Shown: one piece after another, positions 54,531-63,645 of the stretch | Layout of the letters: each line of letters opens with the position of its first letter | Numbering within the stretch: position 1 is the stretch's first letter | Assembly (NCBI RefSeq): GCF_000374105.1 | Contig: NZ_KB893650.1 | Location: forward strand, 1-64,000 | Source of the DNA: Kangiella aquimarina DSM 16071 | GTDB lineage: Bacteria; Pseudomonadota; Gammaproteobacteria; Enterobacterales; Kangiellaceae | Direction of reading: 5' to 3' | DNA length: 64,000 nucleotides | Notes under the pieces: generated by a model | Database searches by the model: none | What the model was told of the DNA's origin: nothing | What the model saw: the letters and a program-made list of their open reading frames with translations, nothing else | Position numbers and translations under genes: made by a program

Positions 54531-55406
54531 ATGGCAGGACGTTTTGCTCCCTCACCTTCAGGCCCACTTCATTTCGGCTCGCTGATAGCAGCTGTCGGCA
54601 GCTATCTGATTGCAAAGTCACGTTCCAGCAAATGGCTGGTTCGAATCGAAGATATTGATCCGCCGCGTGAAGTTCCTGGTGCCAGCGATTTGATTTTGCG
54701 CCAACTCGAGGCGTTTGGTTTACACTGGGACGATACAGTTTTGTATCAAAGTCAACGTCTCGAACGCTACTCTGAAATCATTGAGCAATTAAAGTCACAA
54801 GATTTGGTCTACGCCTGTAACTGTACCCGCAAAAAAATTAAATCTATCAGCCATAATGGGCTCTATCCCAATATTTGCGCCAACAAAAACCTCAGTTTTA
54901 CTGGTGAGGTCGCGATTAAATTACGTCATGGCCATGGGGACTACAGTTTTATCGATAAAATTCAGGGGCCGTGTCGCTTCTCGCCAGAAATTGATCATGA
55001 AGACTTCACTATCCGGCGTAAAGATGGTCTTATTGCCTATCAATTAGCGGTTGTGGTGGATGATATTGAGCAGGGTATTGATCATGTAGTGCGCGGTTGC
55101 GATTTGCTGGACTCAACACCTCGTCAGTTAAGACTATATGAAGTATTGAGCAGCTCACCCCCTGACTGGTATCACCTGCCACTGGCCATTAATTCCGATG
55201 GCAATAAATTATCCAAACAAAACCATGCCCCAGCCATTGATGGCCAGCAAGCTTCGCACCTACTTTGCCTGGCATTGGAGTTTCTCGGGCATCCGATTGC
55301 GAGAGAACTGCAAGGCGACTCCCCCGAAAACATTCTCAAGCTTGCCGTTAATCACTTCCGTCTTGAGCAAATCCCCGCAGAACAACAAATCCTTTATTTA
55401 GATTAA
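54531..55406 (+). CDS. gluQ: glutamyl-Q tRNA(Asp) synthetase
   Basis: A GluRS paralog without the anticodon domain that attaches glutamate to queuosine in tRNA(Asp). The HIGH-type motif sits in FAPSPSGPLHFGSL, the zinc site is partly kept as ACNCTRKKI with a later Cys, and the KMSKS-like KLSKQN is present. The ATG at 54531 is preferred over a TTG at 54489. It follows dksA by 60 nt, the conserved dksA-gluQ unit. Confidence 0.94.
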   Translation: MAGRFAPSPSGPLHFGSLIAAVGSYLIAKSRSSKWLVRIEDIDPPREVPGASDLILRQLEAFGLHWDDTVLYQSQRLERYSEIIEQLKSQDLVYACNCTRKKIKSISHNGLYPNICANKNLSFTGEVAIKLRHGHGDYSFIDKIQGPCRFSPEIDHEDFTIRRKDGLIAYQLAVVVDDIEQGIDHVVRGCDLLDSTPRQLRLYEVLSSSPPDWYHLPLAINSDGNKLSKQNHAPAIDGQQASHLLCLALEFLGHPIARELQGDSPENILKLAVNHFRLEQIPAEQQILYLD

Positions 55407-55457
55407 TTAGCTAGGCGCTTGTGCTATGATCGCCCCATACTGTCAAATTCACACTTT

Positions 55458-56828
55458 ATGAGTTCAATAATTAAGTCCGTCAAACGTTGGTTTGCCAGCC
55501 CGGCCGTTGAATCGTCCGGCTCGAGTAACCGCACACAAATCATCTCACGTGATCAACATTCGATCTCGCGTAAAGATATCAGCGAGAATGCCCTCAAGGT
55601 TCTTTATCGGTTAAGCAATGCTGGTTATGAGTCCTTTCTGGTAGGCGGTGGCGTGCGCGACTTATTGCTTGGGCTTCACCCCAAAGACTTCGATATCGCG
55701 ACCAATGCAACGCCTGAGCAAGTTAAGGAACTCTTCCGCAACTGCCGTATTGTTGGTCGCCGTTTTCGATTAGCCCATATTTTATTTGGCCGTGATGTAA
55801 TCGAAGTGGCCACCTTCCGGGCACACTGTGATGACAACATCCAGCAGGCCAAAGAAGGCATGATTCTGCGCGATAATGTTTATGGCGATATTGAAGAAGA
55901 CGCCATCCGTCGTGACTTCACCATCAATGCGCTTTACTACAATATCAAAGATTTCTCGGTATACGACTACTGCGATGGCCTGTCGGATTTAAGGAAACGT
56001 CAATTACGCATGATTGGCGACCCCGAAACCCGCTACCGCGAAGACCCGGTTCGCATGTTGCGCGTGGTTCGACTGGCCTGCAAACTGGATTTATCGATTG
56101 AACCCAAAACACTTAAACCGGTTTCGGAACTGTCTTATCTGCTTGAGCAGGTACCAGCAGCCCGGCTATGGGAAGAATACCGCAAACTGTTTTTGGCTGG
56201 TGCTGGCAAACTGACGTTCGAGAAACTACGCGAATACGGCCTGTTCCATGCCCTTTTTCCTGCAACTGATCGTTCGCTCAAGCATGACGATACAGCTCAG
56301 GCGCAACAAACAGAGCAATTGATCCTTGATGCATTGGAAAATACTGATACCCGTATTGCTACCGAACAAACGGTCAATCCAGCCTTCCTGATGGCGGTAA
56401 TGCTGTGGCAGCCTTTGCTTGAGAGCACCGAAGCTCTGCAACAGAAAGGCAATAACTTTAATGATGCTTTTTTCAAAAGCATGGCTCGCGTTCTCAACGC
56501 GCAAAGTCAACATATCTCTATCCCACGTCGTTACGCGCTGGTGATTCGTGATATCTGGAGTATGCAGCTACGCCTGCCAGCTCATCATGGCAAAAAGGCC
56601 TGGAGTATTTTCGAGCACCCGCGTTTCCGTGCCGCATACGATTTCCTGTTATTGCGTTCGCAGTCCGATCCGCGACAGCTGGAACTAGCCAATTGGTGGA
56701 CCAAATTTCAGGATGCTGACGCTAACGCCCGTCGCCAGATGCTGCAGCAGACAGGTGGTGGCAAGAAACGTAGACGTCGCAAACCGCGCAATCCTAAACG
56801 TCAACAAGCAAGCAAGAACCGTCATTAA
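55458..56828 (+). CDS. pcnB: poly(A) polymerase I
   Basis: Adds poly(A) tails to RNA 3' ends. The nucleotidyltransferase core reads FLVGGGVRDLLLG and HPKDFDIAT (residues about 53-75), followed by RRFRLAHI and the RRDFTINAL motif. The 456-aa protein ends in a very basic tail (GGGKKRRRRKPRNPKRQ). The ATG at 55458 is chosen over a TTG at 55419. folK starts 12 nt downstream. Confidence 0.95.
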   Translation: MSSIIKSVKRWFASPAVESSGSSNRTQIISRDQHSISRKDISENALKVLYRLSNAGYESFLVGGGVRDLLLGLHPKDFDIATNATPEQVKELFRNCRIVGRRFRLAHILFGRDVIEVATFRAHCDDNIQQAKEGMILRDNVYGDIEEDAIRRDFTINALYYNIKDFSVYDYCDGLSDLRKRQLRMIGDPETRYREDPVRMLRVVRLACKLDLSIEPKTLKPVSELSYLLEQVPAARLWEEYRKLFLAGAGKLTFEKLREYGLFHALFPATDRSLKHDDTAQAQQTEQLILDALENTDTRIATEQTVNPAFLMAVMLWQPLLESTEALQQKGNNFNDAFFKSMARVLNAQSQHISIPRRYALVIRDIWSMQLRLPAHHGKKAWSIFEHPRFRAAYDFLLLRSQSDPRQLELANWWTKFQDADANARRQMLQQTGGGKKRRRRKPRNPKRQQASKNRH

Positions 56829-56839
56829 TCAGGACTGTC

Positions 56840-57373
56840 ATGGAAAGTCACCCGATTACCAAGCGCTCCATCGCATATATTGGTCTTGGCAGCAATTTGC
56901 AGCAACCTATTGAGCAAATTGAACGAGCATTGTTGGCGCTCGATCAACTACCCGGTAGCTATCTTTTAAGTTACTCCAGCCTGTATCGAAGTGCTCCTAT
57001 GGGCCCACAGGATCAGCCACCCTTTATCAATGCAGTGGCCAAGCTGGCAACCCGCTTTGCTCCACTGGAATTGCTCGATCAACTGCAAGCGATTGAAAAT
57101 CAACAGGGAAGAATTCGAGAGCAACGTTGGGGGGCACGCACATTAGATTTGGATCTGTTGCTCTACGATCATACAATCATGCAAACGGATCGCTTAACCC
57201 TGCCTCATTACGGTATCAAGGACAGGGATTTTGTACTGAAGCCATTAATAGAACTAAGTCCTGAAATGTCGCTTCCCGATGGTAGCCTGGTTAAAGACTT
57301 ATTAGAAAACTGCCCGCAGTACGATCTAGTGGCCTTAAAATATGATAAGAACCATCATTGGCATTCTGAGTAA
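56840..57373 (+). CDS. folK: 6-hydroxymethyl-7,8-dihydropterin pyrophosphokinase
   Basis: HPPK, a folate enzyme (177 aa). The YIGLGSNL start, FINAVAKLATR and the RWGARTLDLDLLLYD signature are complete. It lies in the pcnB-folK pair common in gammaproteobacteria. Confidence 0.96.
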   Translation: MESHPITKRSIAYIGLGSNLQQPIEQIERALLALDQLPGSYLLSYSSLYRSAPMGPQDQPPFINAVAKLATRFAPLELLDQLQAIENQQGRIREQRWGARTLDLDLLLYDHTIMQTDRLTLPHYGIKDRDFVLKPLIELSPEMSLPDGSLVKDLLENCPQYDLVALKYDKNHHWHSE

Positions 57374-57412
57374 GCTTGGGCCAAACAATGCCTCTGAATT
57401 AGGAGTATTTGA

Positions 57413-58066
57413 GTGAGTGTAAACATATCCATTCCACATAATTTCATAGCGGTTGAAGGCCCAATTGGGGTGGGCAAAACCACGCTTGCTCGCAAACTGT
57501 CCGAAGTGTTGAGTAGTGATCTGATACTGGAGGAAGCGGAAGAGAATCCATTTCTTGAGCGGTTTTATCAGGACCCTAAATCGGGTGCCCTGCCAACTCA
57601 GCTTTACTTCTTATTCCAGCGCGTACGCCAGCTACAGGATGTCCGTCAATCCGATATGTTCAGCCCAGTTAGAGTAGCTGACTATTTAATGGAAAAAGAT
57701 CGACTGTTTGCTCGCTCGACACTCGATCAGGATGAATTGCGCCTGTACGAGCAGGTGTACCAGAATCTAACCATTGATGCGCCCAAACCAGACCTGGTAA
57801 TTTATCTGCAGGCTTCTGTTCCAGTGCTACTGGACCGTATCAAAAAGCGTGGCCGTGTTGCAGAAAATCCTGTGACTAAAGAATATCTGCAAACCATTTG
57901 TGATGCCTATACCGATTTCTTTTATTATTATGATGAGTCACCCTTATTGATTGTTAATGCTTCCGGAATTGACCTGGTTGAGAACGAAGCAGACTTTAAT
58001 ATGCTACTCGATCAGATTAAAAGCACTACCACTGGACGTAACTACTTTAATCCTCATCCAGCGTAA
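57413..58066 (+). CDS. deoxynucleoside kinase (dGK/dAK family)
   Basis: A salvage kinase for deoxynucleosides, 217 aa. Walker A EGPIGVGKTTLA (about residues 15-26), the DRS-like ADYLMEKDRLFA segment and the LID RIKKRGRVAE are present. GTG start at 57413, with AGGAG upstream. It stands between folK and panB, as in many relatives. Confidence 0.92.
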   Translation: MSVNISIPHNFIAVEGPIGVGKTTLARKLSEVLSSDLILEEAEENPFLERFYQDPKSGALPTQLYFLFQRVRQLQDVRQSDMFSPVRVADYLMEKDRLFARSTLDQDELRLYEQVYQNLTIDAPKPDLVIYLQASVPVLLDRIKKRGRVAENPVTKEYLQTICDAYTDFFYYYDESPLLIVNASGIDLVENEADFNMLLDQIKSTTTGRNYFNPHPA

Positions 58067-58080
58067 CCCGAGATTGAATC

Positions 58081-58875
58081 ATGAAAACTCTTACCATTAG
58101 CGATATTGAACAACTGAAGCAGCAAGGTGAAAAATTCAGCTGCATTACCGCCTATGATGCCACTTTTGCCAGTGTTATTTCAGATGCGGGTGTCGATATG
58201 ATTTTGGTTGGAGACTCACTGGGTAACGTCATTCAGGGGCAGAAGACCACTGTACCGGTGACCGTTGAGGACATGGAGTACCATATTGCCTGCGTCGCTC
58301 GTGGTAACAAGCGCTGCCTGATTGTGGGTGATATGCCCTACATGAGTTACGCCACACCAGAGCAGGCCTACCATACGGCAGCACTGATCATGCAGGCTGG
58401 TGCGCACATGGTTAAGCTGGAAGGTGGCGACTGGTTGCATGACACTATTGAGGGACTGACACAACGCGGCATCCCGGTCTGTGCTCACTTGGGGCTTACC
58501 CCTCAGTCAGTGGATGCGCTGGGTGGTTTTAAGGTGCAGGGGCGTGATTCGAAACAGGCTGAACAAATGCTGGCTGATGCCAAGGCTCTAGAGCAGGCCG
58601 GCGCTCGCATGCTTGTTCTGGAGTGTGTACCGCAGGGACTGGCCAAACAGATAGCAGAAAGTCTGACCATTCCAGTGATGGGTATTGGCGCTGGCGTCGA
58701 TGTTGATGGTCAGGTGTTGGTGCTTCATGACATGCTCGGAATTTCTCCTTTTCAGGCCAAATTTGTGCGCAACTTCATGGCTGACGCCAAAGGCGATATC
58801 AAGGCAGCCTTCGAGCTGTATCACAATGAAGTTCGTGCTAAAAACTTTCCTGCAGCTGAGCACTCTTTCGACTAA
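58081..58875 (+). CDS. panB: 3-methyl-2-oxobutanoate hydroxymethyltransferase
   Basis: First committed step of pantothenate synthesis (ketopantoate). Features: ITAYDATFA, LVGDSLGNVIQG (metal-binding Asp), KLEGGDW, HLGLTPQSV and IGAGVDVDGQVLVLHD. 264 aa, normal. panC follows by 15 nt. Confidence 0.97.
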   Translation: MKTLTISDIEQLKQQGEKFSCITAYDATFASVISDAGVDMILVGDSLGNVIQGQKTTVPVTVEDMEYHIACVARGNKRCLIVGDMPYMSYATPEQAYHTAALIMQAGAHMVKLEGGDWLHDTIEGLTQRGIPVCAHLGLTPQSVDALGGFKVQGRDSKQAEQMLADAKALEQAGARMLVLECVPQGLAKQIAESLTIPVMGIGAGVDVDGQVLVLHDMLGISPFQAKFVRNFMADAKGDIKAAFELYHNEVRAKNFPAAEHSFD

Positions 58876-58890
58876 GGACTGGCTTCAATA

Positions 58891-59736
58891 ATGATCGTTG
58901 TAAACTCTGTTCAAACCCTGCGTCGTCTTATTCAAACCCACCGTGATATGGGTCATCGGATTGGCTTTGTCCCAACCATGGGCAATTTGCATGCCGGACA
59001 TTTAAGTCTGGTTGAAACTGCCAAGAAGCATGCTGATATTGTTGTGGTCAGTATCTTTGTTAATCCCACTCAGTTTGGCCCGAATGAAGACTTCGACGCT
59101 TATCCGCGTACTTTTGAGCAGGATCAGGCTTTGCTGGAACAGGAAGGCGCCGATATTGTCTTTGCACCTGAGGTTGCAGAGGTCTATCCAAATTGGCCTA
59201 ACCTGACTAAAGTTCAGGTCGCCGAACTAGGCAATAACCATTGTGGCGCATCTCGCCCCGGTCACTTTGATGGTGTCACAACCGTTGTCAGCAAACTGTT
59301 TAATATGGTGCGGCCTGATTGCGCTGTTTTCGGTCAGAAAGACTTTCAGCAGCTGGCGATTATTAAACGTATGACCAGTGATCTGAACTTTGACATTGAG
59401 ATTATTGGCGCGCCGATAGTGCGCGAAGTCAATGGTCTTGCCATGAGTTCACGCAATGGCTACTTAAGTAACGAACAAAAAGAGCACGCCTCTTTTATCT
59501 ACCAGACCCTAAATTGGCTAAAGCAACAAATTGATAATGGCGAGCGCGACTATCGAGCACTGGAGAACGCCGCTGCACAACGATTAGCAGAGCAGGACTT
59601 CAAACCTGATTATGTCAATATAGCTCGCCAGGATAATCTTGAACTGGCTGAGAATGAAGATAGGGAGCTGGTCATATTGATTGCAGCATTTATGGGTAAG
59701 GTGAGATTGATTGATAACGTTACTTTATCGCTCTAA
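58891..59736 (+). CDS. panC: pantothenate synthetase
   Basis: Joins pantoate and beta-alanine. Features: FVPTMGNLHAGHLSL (HIGH-like), FVNPTQFGPNEDFDAYPR, FGQKDFQQL and MSSRNGYLS. 281 aa, normal. Last gene of the sfsA-panC run; no panD is seen downstream, where acs begins after 143 nt. Confidence 0.97.
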   Translation: MIVVNSVQTLRRLIQTHRDMGHRIGFVPTMGNLHAGHLSLVETAKKHADIVVVSIFVNPTQFGPNEDFDAYPRTFEQDQALLEQEGADIVFAPEVAEVYPNWPNLTKVQVAELGNNHCGASRPGHFDGVTTVVSKLFNMVRPDCAVFGQKDFQQLAIIKRMTSDLNFDIEIIGAPIVREVNGLAMSSRNGYLSNEQKEHASFIYQTLNWLKQQIDNGERDYRALENAAAQRLAEQDFKPDYVNIARQDNLELAENEDRELVILIAAFMGKVRLIDNVTLSL

Positions 59737-59879
59737 TGTTTTGAGTTTCATCTATAAAAGCTCATAGTTTCAAATAGTTAATTACAATTATTACAACTGA
59801 TAACCACTATTCCTGTCTAACTCTTTAACGCTTTTGATTTTTGTTTTATGCTGGTCTGATAAATGATTAGGAGCCAGTT

Positions 59880-61814
59880 ATGTCTGATTCAAAAACCTAT
59901 CCAATAAAACAATTCAGCACACATACCCCACACATTGATGAAGAAAAATATTTGCGCATGTACCAACAATCGGTACAGGAACCGGAGAAGTTCTGGTCGC
60001 GTATGGCGCACGAGTTTATTGACTGGTTTGAACCATGGAAAACGGTAAAAAACGTTGATTACAAAACTGCTTCGATTAAATGGTTTGAAGGCGGCAAATT
60101 AAACGTCAGTTATAACTGTATTGATCGCCACTTAAAAGACAAGGCCGATCATACCGCCATCATCTGGGAAGGCGATGAGCCGGATCAGCAGCGTTACATC
60201 AGTTATCAGGAGCTGCATGACGAAGTCTGTAAAATGGCTAATGCACTGAAAAGTCGCGGTGTTAAAAAAGGCGATCGTGTCTGCATCTATATGCCGATGA
60301 TTCCTGAAGTTGGCTTTGCCATGCTGGCTTGCGCCCGTATCGGTGCCATACACTCAGTAGTCTTTGGTGGTTTCTCACCTGAAGCCTTAAAAAGTCGTAT
60401 TCTTGACAGTGATTGCCGCGTAGTCATCACAGCTGATGCAGGTGTTCGTGGTGGCAAAACGGTTCCTCTTAAAGCCAATACCGATAAAGCACTTCAGCAC
60501 TGTCCTGACGTACACAGCGTTTTTGTGGTTAAGCATCGCCTGGCCGATATTGATTGGCATGCTGAGCGCGACATTGACTACAACGAACTCAAAAAAGAGA
60601 TGGAGTCAGAGTGTCCCGTGGAAACCATGGACGCAGAAGATCCGCTCTTTATTCTGTATACCTCCGGTTCGACCGGAAAACCGAAAGGAGTGTTGCACAC
60701 CAGCGGCGGCTACCTATTGCATGTAGCCATGACCCATAAGTATATCTTTGATTATCACGATGGCGATATCTACTGGTGCACTGCCGATGCCGGCTGGATT
60801 ACTGGTCACTCCTATATTTTTTATGGACCATTGGCCAACGGTGCAACCACCTTGGTATTCGAAGGAGTACCCAGTTACCCGACACCGTCTCGCTTCTGGC
60901 AAGTGGTCGACAAGCACAAGGTCAATATTTTCTACACCGCCCCAACTGCCATACGCGCCTTGATGGCCGTCGGTGATGATGCCGTTAAGTCCACATCACG
61001 CAAGTCACTGCGTCTGCTGGGTTCGGTTGGTGAGCCGATCAATGTCGAAGCTTGGGAATGGTATTACAAAGTTGTCGGTGACGAGCGCTGCCCTATCGTT
61101 GATACTTGGTGGCAAACAGAAACCGGAGGTATTCTGATTTCGCCATTGCCTGGAGCAACGCCTTTAAAGCCCGGCTCTGCCACTCGTCCTTTCTTTGGTG
61201 TTCAACCGGCGATTCTTGATCAGGATGGCAATGAACTTGACGGTAAAGCGAGCGGTTATCTGGTTATGAAAGATTCATGGCCAGGCCAGATGCGTTCAGT
61301 CTATGGTGATCATGATCGCTTCTTCCAGACCTATTTCTCGCAATATTCAGGCTATTACTTCACTGGCGATGGTGCCAATCGCGATGAAGATGGTTACTAC
61401 TGGATCACTGGTCGCGTTGACGATGTTTTAAATGTTTCAGGACACCGTATGGGAACTGCGGAAGTTGAGAATGCATTAGATCTGCACCCTCTAGTCGCAG
61501 AGTCAGCTGTCGTTGGCTATCCTCACGATATCAAAGGACAAGGAATTTATGCTTTTGTCATCTTCAAAAATGGTGTCGAGTTTAATGACGAAATCAAGCA
61601 GCAGCTGATTGATATCATAACTGAAGAGATAGGCCCGATTGCTAAGCCCGATAAGATTCAATGGGCTCCCGATCTACCCAAGACCCGCTCGGGAAAAATT
61701 ATGCGCCGCATCCTGCGAAAAATCGCCGAGAATCAGGTCGATAGTATTGGTGATACTTCTACTCTCGCTGATCCATCAGTGGTACAGCACCTGATTGATA
61801 ATCGACTGCACTAG
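59880..61814 (+). CDS. acs: acetyl-CoA synthetase
   Basis: Activates acetate through acetyl-AMP to acetyl-CoA. The AMP loop [26 protein letters not shown] and the [11 protein letters not shown] segment with the lysine that is acetylated in relatives are intact. 644 aa is normal. An AGGAG site precedes the ATG. It follows panC but has its own 143-nt leader; no clear CRP site was identified there. Confidence 0.97.
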   Translation: MSDSKTYPIKQFSTHTPHIDEEKYLRMYQQSVQEPEKFWSRMAHEFIDWFEPWKTVKNVDYKTASIKWFEGGKLNVSYNCIDRHLKDKADHTAIIWEGDEPDQQRYISYQELHDEVCKMANALKSRGVKKGDRVCIYMPMIPEVGFAMLACARIGAIHSVVFGGFSPEALKSRILDSDCRVVITADAGVRGGKTVPLKANTDKALQHCPDVHSVFVVKHRLADIDWHAERDIDYNELKKEMESECPVETMDAEDPLFILYTSGSTGKPKGVLHTSGGYLLHVAMTHKYIFDYHDGDIYWCTADAGWITGHSYIFYGPLANGATTLVFEGVPSYPTPSRFWQVVDKHKVNIFYTAPTAIRALMAVGDDAVKSTSRKSLRLLGSVGEPINVEAWEWYYKVVGDERCPIVDTWWQTETGGILISPLPGATPLKPGSATRPFFGVQPAILDQDGNELDGKASGYLVMKDSWPGQMRSVYGDHDRFFQTYFSQYSGYYFTGDGANRDEDGYYWITGRVDDVLNVSGHRMGTAEVENALDLHPLVAESAVVGYPHDIKGQGIYAFVIFKNGVEFNDEIKQQLIDIITEEIGPIAKPDKIQWAPDLPKTRSGKIMRRILRKIAENQVDSIGDTSTLADPSVVQHLIDNRLH

Positions 61815-61825
61815 AAAATCAATTC

Positions 61826-61853
61826 AAAAAAGCCCTGATGTTTCATCAGGGCT
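61826..61853. terminator. rho-independent terminator between acs and the DUF1853 gene
   Basis: AGCCCTGATG-TTT-CATCAGGGCT, a 10-bp stem. On the minus strand six T follow directly, so it mainly ends the DUF1853 transcript; the plus-strand side has only a weak T stretch. Confidence 0.85.
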
Positions 61854-61878
61854 CTTCTATATCCCGCTTATGCTAGGC

Positions 61879-62751
61879 CTAGTCCAGAGTTAATACTCTT
61901 TGTCTGGCTCTTTGTAACCACTCATCGGTAACAACGAAGCCTCGTACCACCTCTTTTCCATTTTGCATGCCCACAATGGTAGCCAATTGCTCCTGATTAA
62001 GTCGGCCCAACTTTTTTACCTCTGGATAATCATTTTCGGTCAACTCCGAGAGCCAGTACATGCGTGGCAACTGATACCATTCGAAATTATTCTGCTCTCG
62101 ATAACTGTTAAACTCCTCATGGGTTGCCCAGAATCCTTTCAAATGATCAGTCGCAACTTCTGCAGGATGGGTGTAGGTTTGATTCAAGAAATTTTGTATT
62201 GCATAGAATAAGCGTCCACGTGTCAGTAACGCTGACTGGTCTATAACCAGCTGCTGCTGTTCCAACCACGCTTTAACTTCTACTTTGCTAGAGAGAGCAA
62301 GCTGATGACTGAGCAAGCGTTTAAATTTTCGGTCAAAACGATCACGTAGGTTAGGCCCAACCCAGTTAGCCATCTCTTCACCGCTACCGATTTGCAGATA
62401 GAACTTTACTGCCAGTTCGCAATGCACAGTCTCTTTTGCATGGTGACTCTCTATAATTGAGTCGAATTCGCCGAGCGTTTGCTTATTGATGATGACCTGC
62501 TGGTTTGAACGTATCAGTTCATAAGATGGATTAGAACGAATCAGATGATGCCAAAGCTGTTCGAAATATACGCCTAGCCTGTGTGTGGGTTCAAATCTAA
62601 AAGAATCGCTCTCACCCACTACGTTAACTAGTAACTGATTAGCGTTAAGCAGGTTGCCACTATGTAATTCATTGACTGATGCAACTGATAAAAAGTCAGG
62701 GCTGTTAATCAGCCAATCTAAATCCGCTTGAATACGATGTTTATCCTGCAT
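61879..62751 (-). CDS. DUF1853 family protein
   Basis: Unknown function. The 290-aa protein has the DUF1853 segments RLGVYFEQLWHHLI (about residues 58-71) and WYQLPRMYWLSEL near the C-terminus. A GEFD-x14-ELAVKFYL pattern (about 94-120) looks like a PD-(D/E)xK nuclease core. Single gene. Whether it is an active nuclease is not known. Confidence 0.8.
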   Translation of the reverse strand: MQDKHRIQADLDWLINSPDFLSVASVNELHSGNLLNANQLLVNVVGESDSFRFEPTHRLGVYFEQLWHHLIRSNPSYELIRSNQQVIINKQTLGEFDSIIESHHAKETVHCELAVKFYLQIGSGEEMANWVGPNLRDRFDRKFKRLLSHQLALSSKVEVKAWLEQQQLVIDQSALLTRGRLFYAIQNFLNQTYTHPAEVATDHLKGFWATHEEFNSYREQNNFEWYQLPRMYWLSELTENDYPEVKKLGRLNQEQLATIVGMQNGKEVVRGFVVTDEWLQRARQRVLTLD

Positions 62752-62784
62752 TGGATGAGACCTTCACGAAGTAGCTTTTATGAT

Positions 62785-62811
62785 AACAAAAAAAAGCCAC
62801 CCGAAGGTGGC
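62785..62811 (-). terminator. rho-independent terminator of the Spy-like gene
   Basis: AGCCACC-TTCG-GGTGGCT on the minus strand followed by eight T. It lies about 105 nt after the Spy stop, leaving a long 3' UTR. Confidence 0.85.
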
Positions 62812-62840
62812 TAACATTTCAGAGAGGTTCTGAAATAACG

Positions 62841-62897
62841 TTAGTGTCGAAAAGCTGGTATTTTTTTGAGGGGCTAAATACCAGCCTGTAACACTAA
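62841..62897 (-). ncRNA. conserved-looking stem-loop in the Spy 3' UTR, possible sRNA
   Basis: Two nested stems: outer TTAGTGT (62841-62847) with ACACTAA (62891-62897), and inner GCTGGTATTT (62854-62863) with AAATACCAGC (62876-62885). The structure lies between the Spy/CpxP-like gene and its terminator. A terminator with a long U run downstream would suit Hfq binding. Compare CpxQ, which is cut from the cpxP 3' UTR in E. coli. Whether an RNA is released is inference. Confidence 0.4.
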
Positions 62898-62915
62898 GGG
62901 GGAGTCGTTTAGCGA

Positions 62916-63422
62916 TTACTTTTTATTGTCCTTTTTCCGCTCTTGAGCCTGTTCATGCATATCCTCGCGCATTTCTTTGCGCATCTCGTACATTTCCATA
63001 CGCAGTTCCTTCATTTTTGCACGCTGTTCTTCGTTAAGAAGTTTTTGTACTTCCATATAATGTTGATGCCTTCCTGCCATCATCTCTGCTCTGATATCGG
63101 CCTGCTTACGCAAATTGCTTTGTAACTTGCCTTTATCCAAAGTATCTTGCTGCATCATATGACGCTGTTGCTGCATTAATTCCATCATCTGTTCCTGATG
63201 AGCTTTGACGGCTTCCTTTCGCTGCTCGTACAGCTTGTCAATTTTCGCTCGTTGCTCATCATTAACACCTAACTTCTCCATCATCATCTGATGCTGTTGC
63301 ATGGAATGCTCTTTATGCATTCCACCATGGCTTCGCTCATGATTTCCTGCATCAGCACTGACACTCAGCATCAAGGCTGATGTTGCCAGTACTAATCCCA
63401 TTAATGATTTATTCAATAACAT
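62916..63422 (-). CDS. Spy/CpxP-family periplasmic chaperone
   Basis: An all-helical periplasmic protein (168 aa) of the LTxxQ family. A signal peptide (about residues 1-25, ending SADA) precedes a His/Met-rich region (HERSHGGMHKEHSMQQHQMMM, about 28-48 in outline), which could bind metal. The two repeat motifs read VNDEQRAKI and LNEEQRAKM (weak LTxxQ), with long Gln/Met/Lys helices and a basic tail. It is divergent from a CpxR-like regulator with GTAAA boxes between, so control by that regulator is likely. Confidence 0.88.
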   Translation of the reverse strand: MLLNKSLMGLVLATSALMLSVSADAGNHERSHGGMHKEHSMQQHQMMMEKLGVNDEQRAKIDKLYEQRKEAVKAHQEQMMELMQQQRHMMQQDTLDKGKLQSNLRKQADIRAEMMAGRHQHYMEVQKLLNEEQRAKMKELRMEMYEMRKEMREDMHEQAQERKKDNKK

Positions 63423-63462
63423 AGTCTACTCCTAACCCATTTCCTGATTTGCTGTTAACTTA

Positions 63463-63480
63463 ATTCTTCCGCGGAAGAAT
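63463..63480. promoter_or_regulatory. 18-bp perfect palindrome upstream of the Spy-like gene
   Basis: ATTCTTCC-GCGGAAGAAT is a perfect palindrome about 40 nt before the Spy start, downstream of a possible minus-strand -10 (TATAGT, 63509-63504). It may be an operator or a 5' UTR hairpin. Confidence 0.55.
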
Positions 63481-63553
63481 GCTTTTGCAAATTGATAGTA
63501 CTCACTATAGACTTCTTTTAACTCCAAAAGTTTGAATTAATAACGGTTTTTGC

Positions 63554-63569
63554 GTAAAGCTTCTGTAAA
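63554..63569 (+). promoter_or_regulatory. CpxR-box-like direct repeat, GTAAA-N6-GTAAA
   Basis: GTAAA (63554-63558) and GTAAA (63565-63569) with 6 nt between, plus an inverted copy TTTAC at 63585-63589. The E. coli CpxR box is GTAAA-N5-GTAAA. It lies in the divergent region between the chaperone and the regulator genes. Confidence 0.55.
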
Positions 63570-63645
63570 AGCCACTGACCAAACTTTACACTTTCACTTT
63601 CTAGCGCGTGCTAAAATCCTTACACGCCAATAGGTTAGGTTAGCT

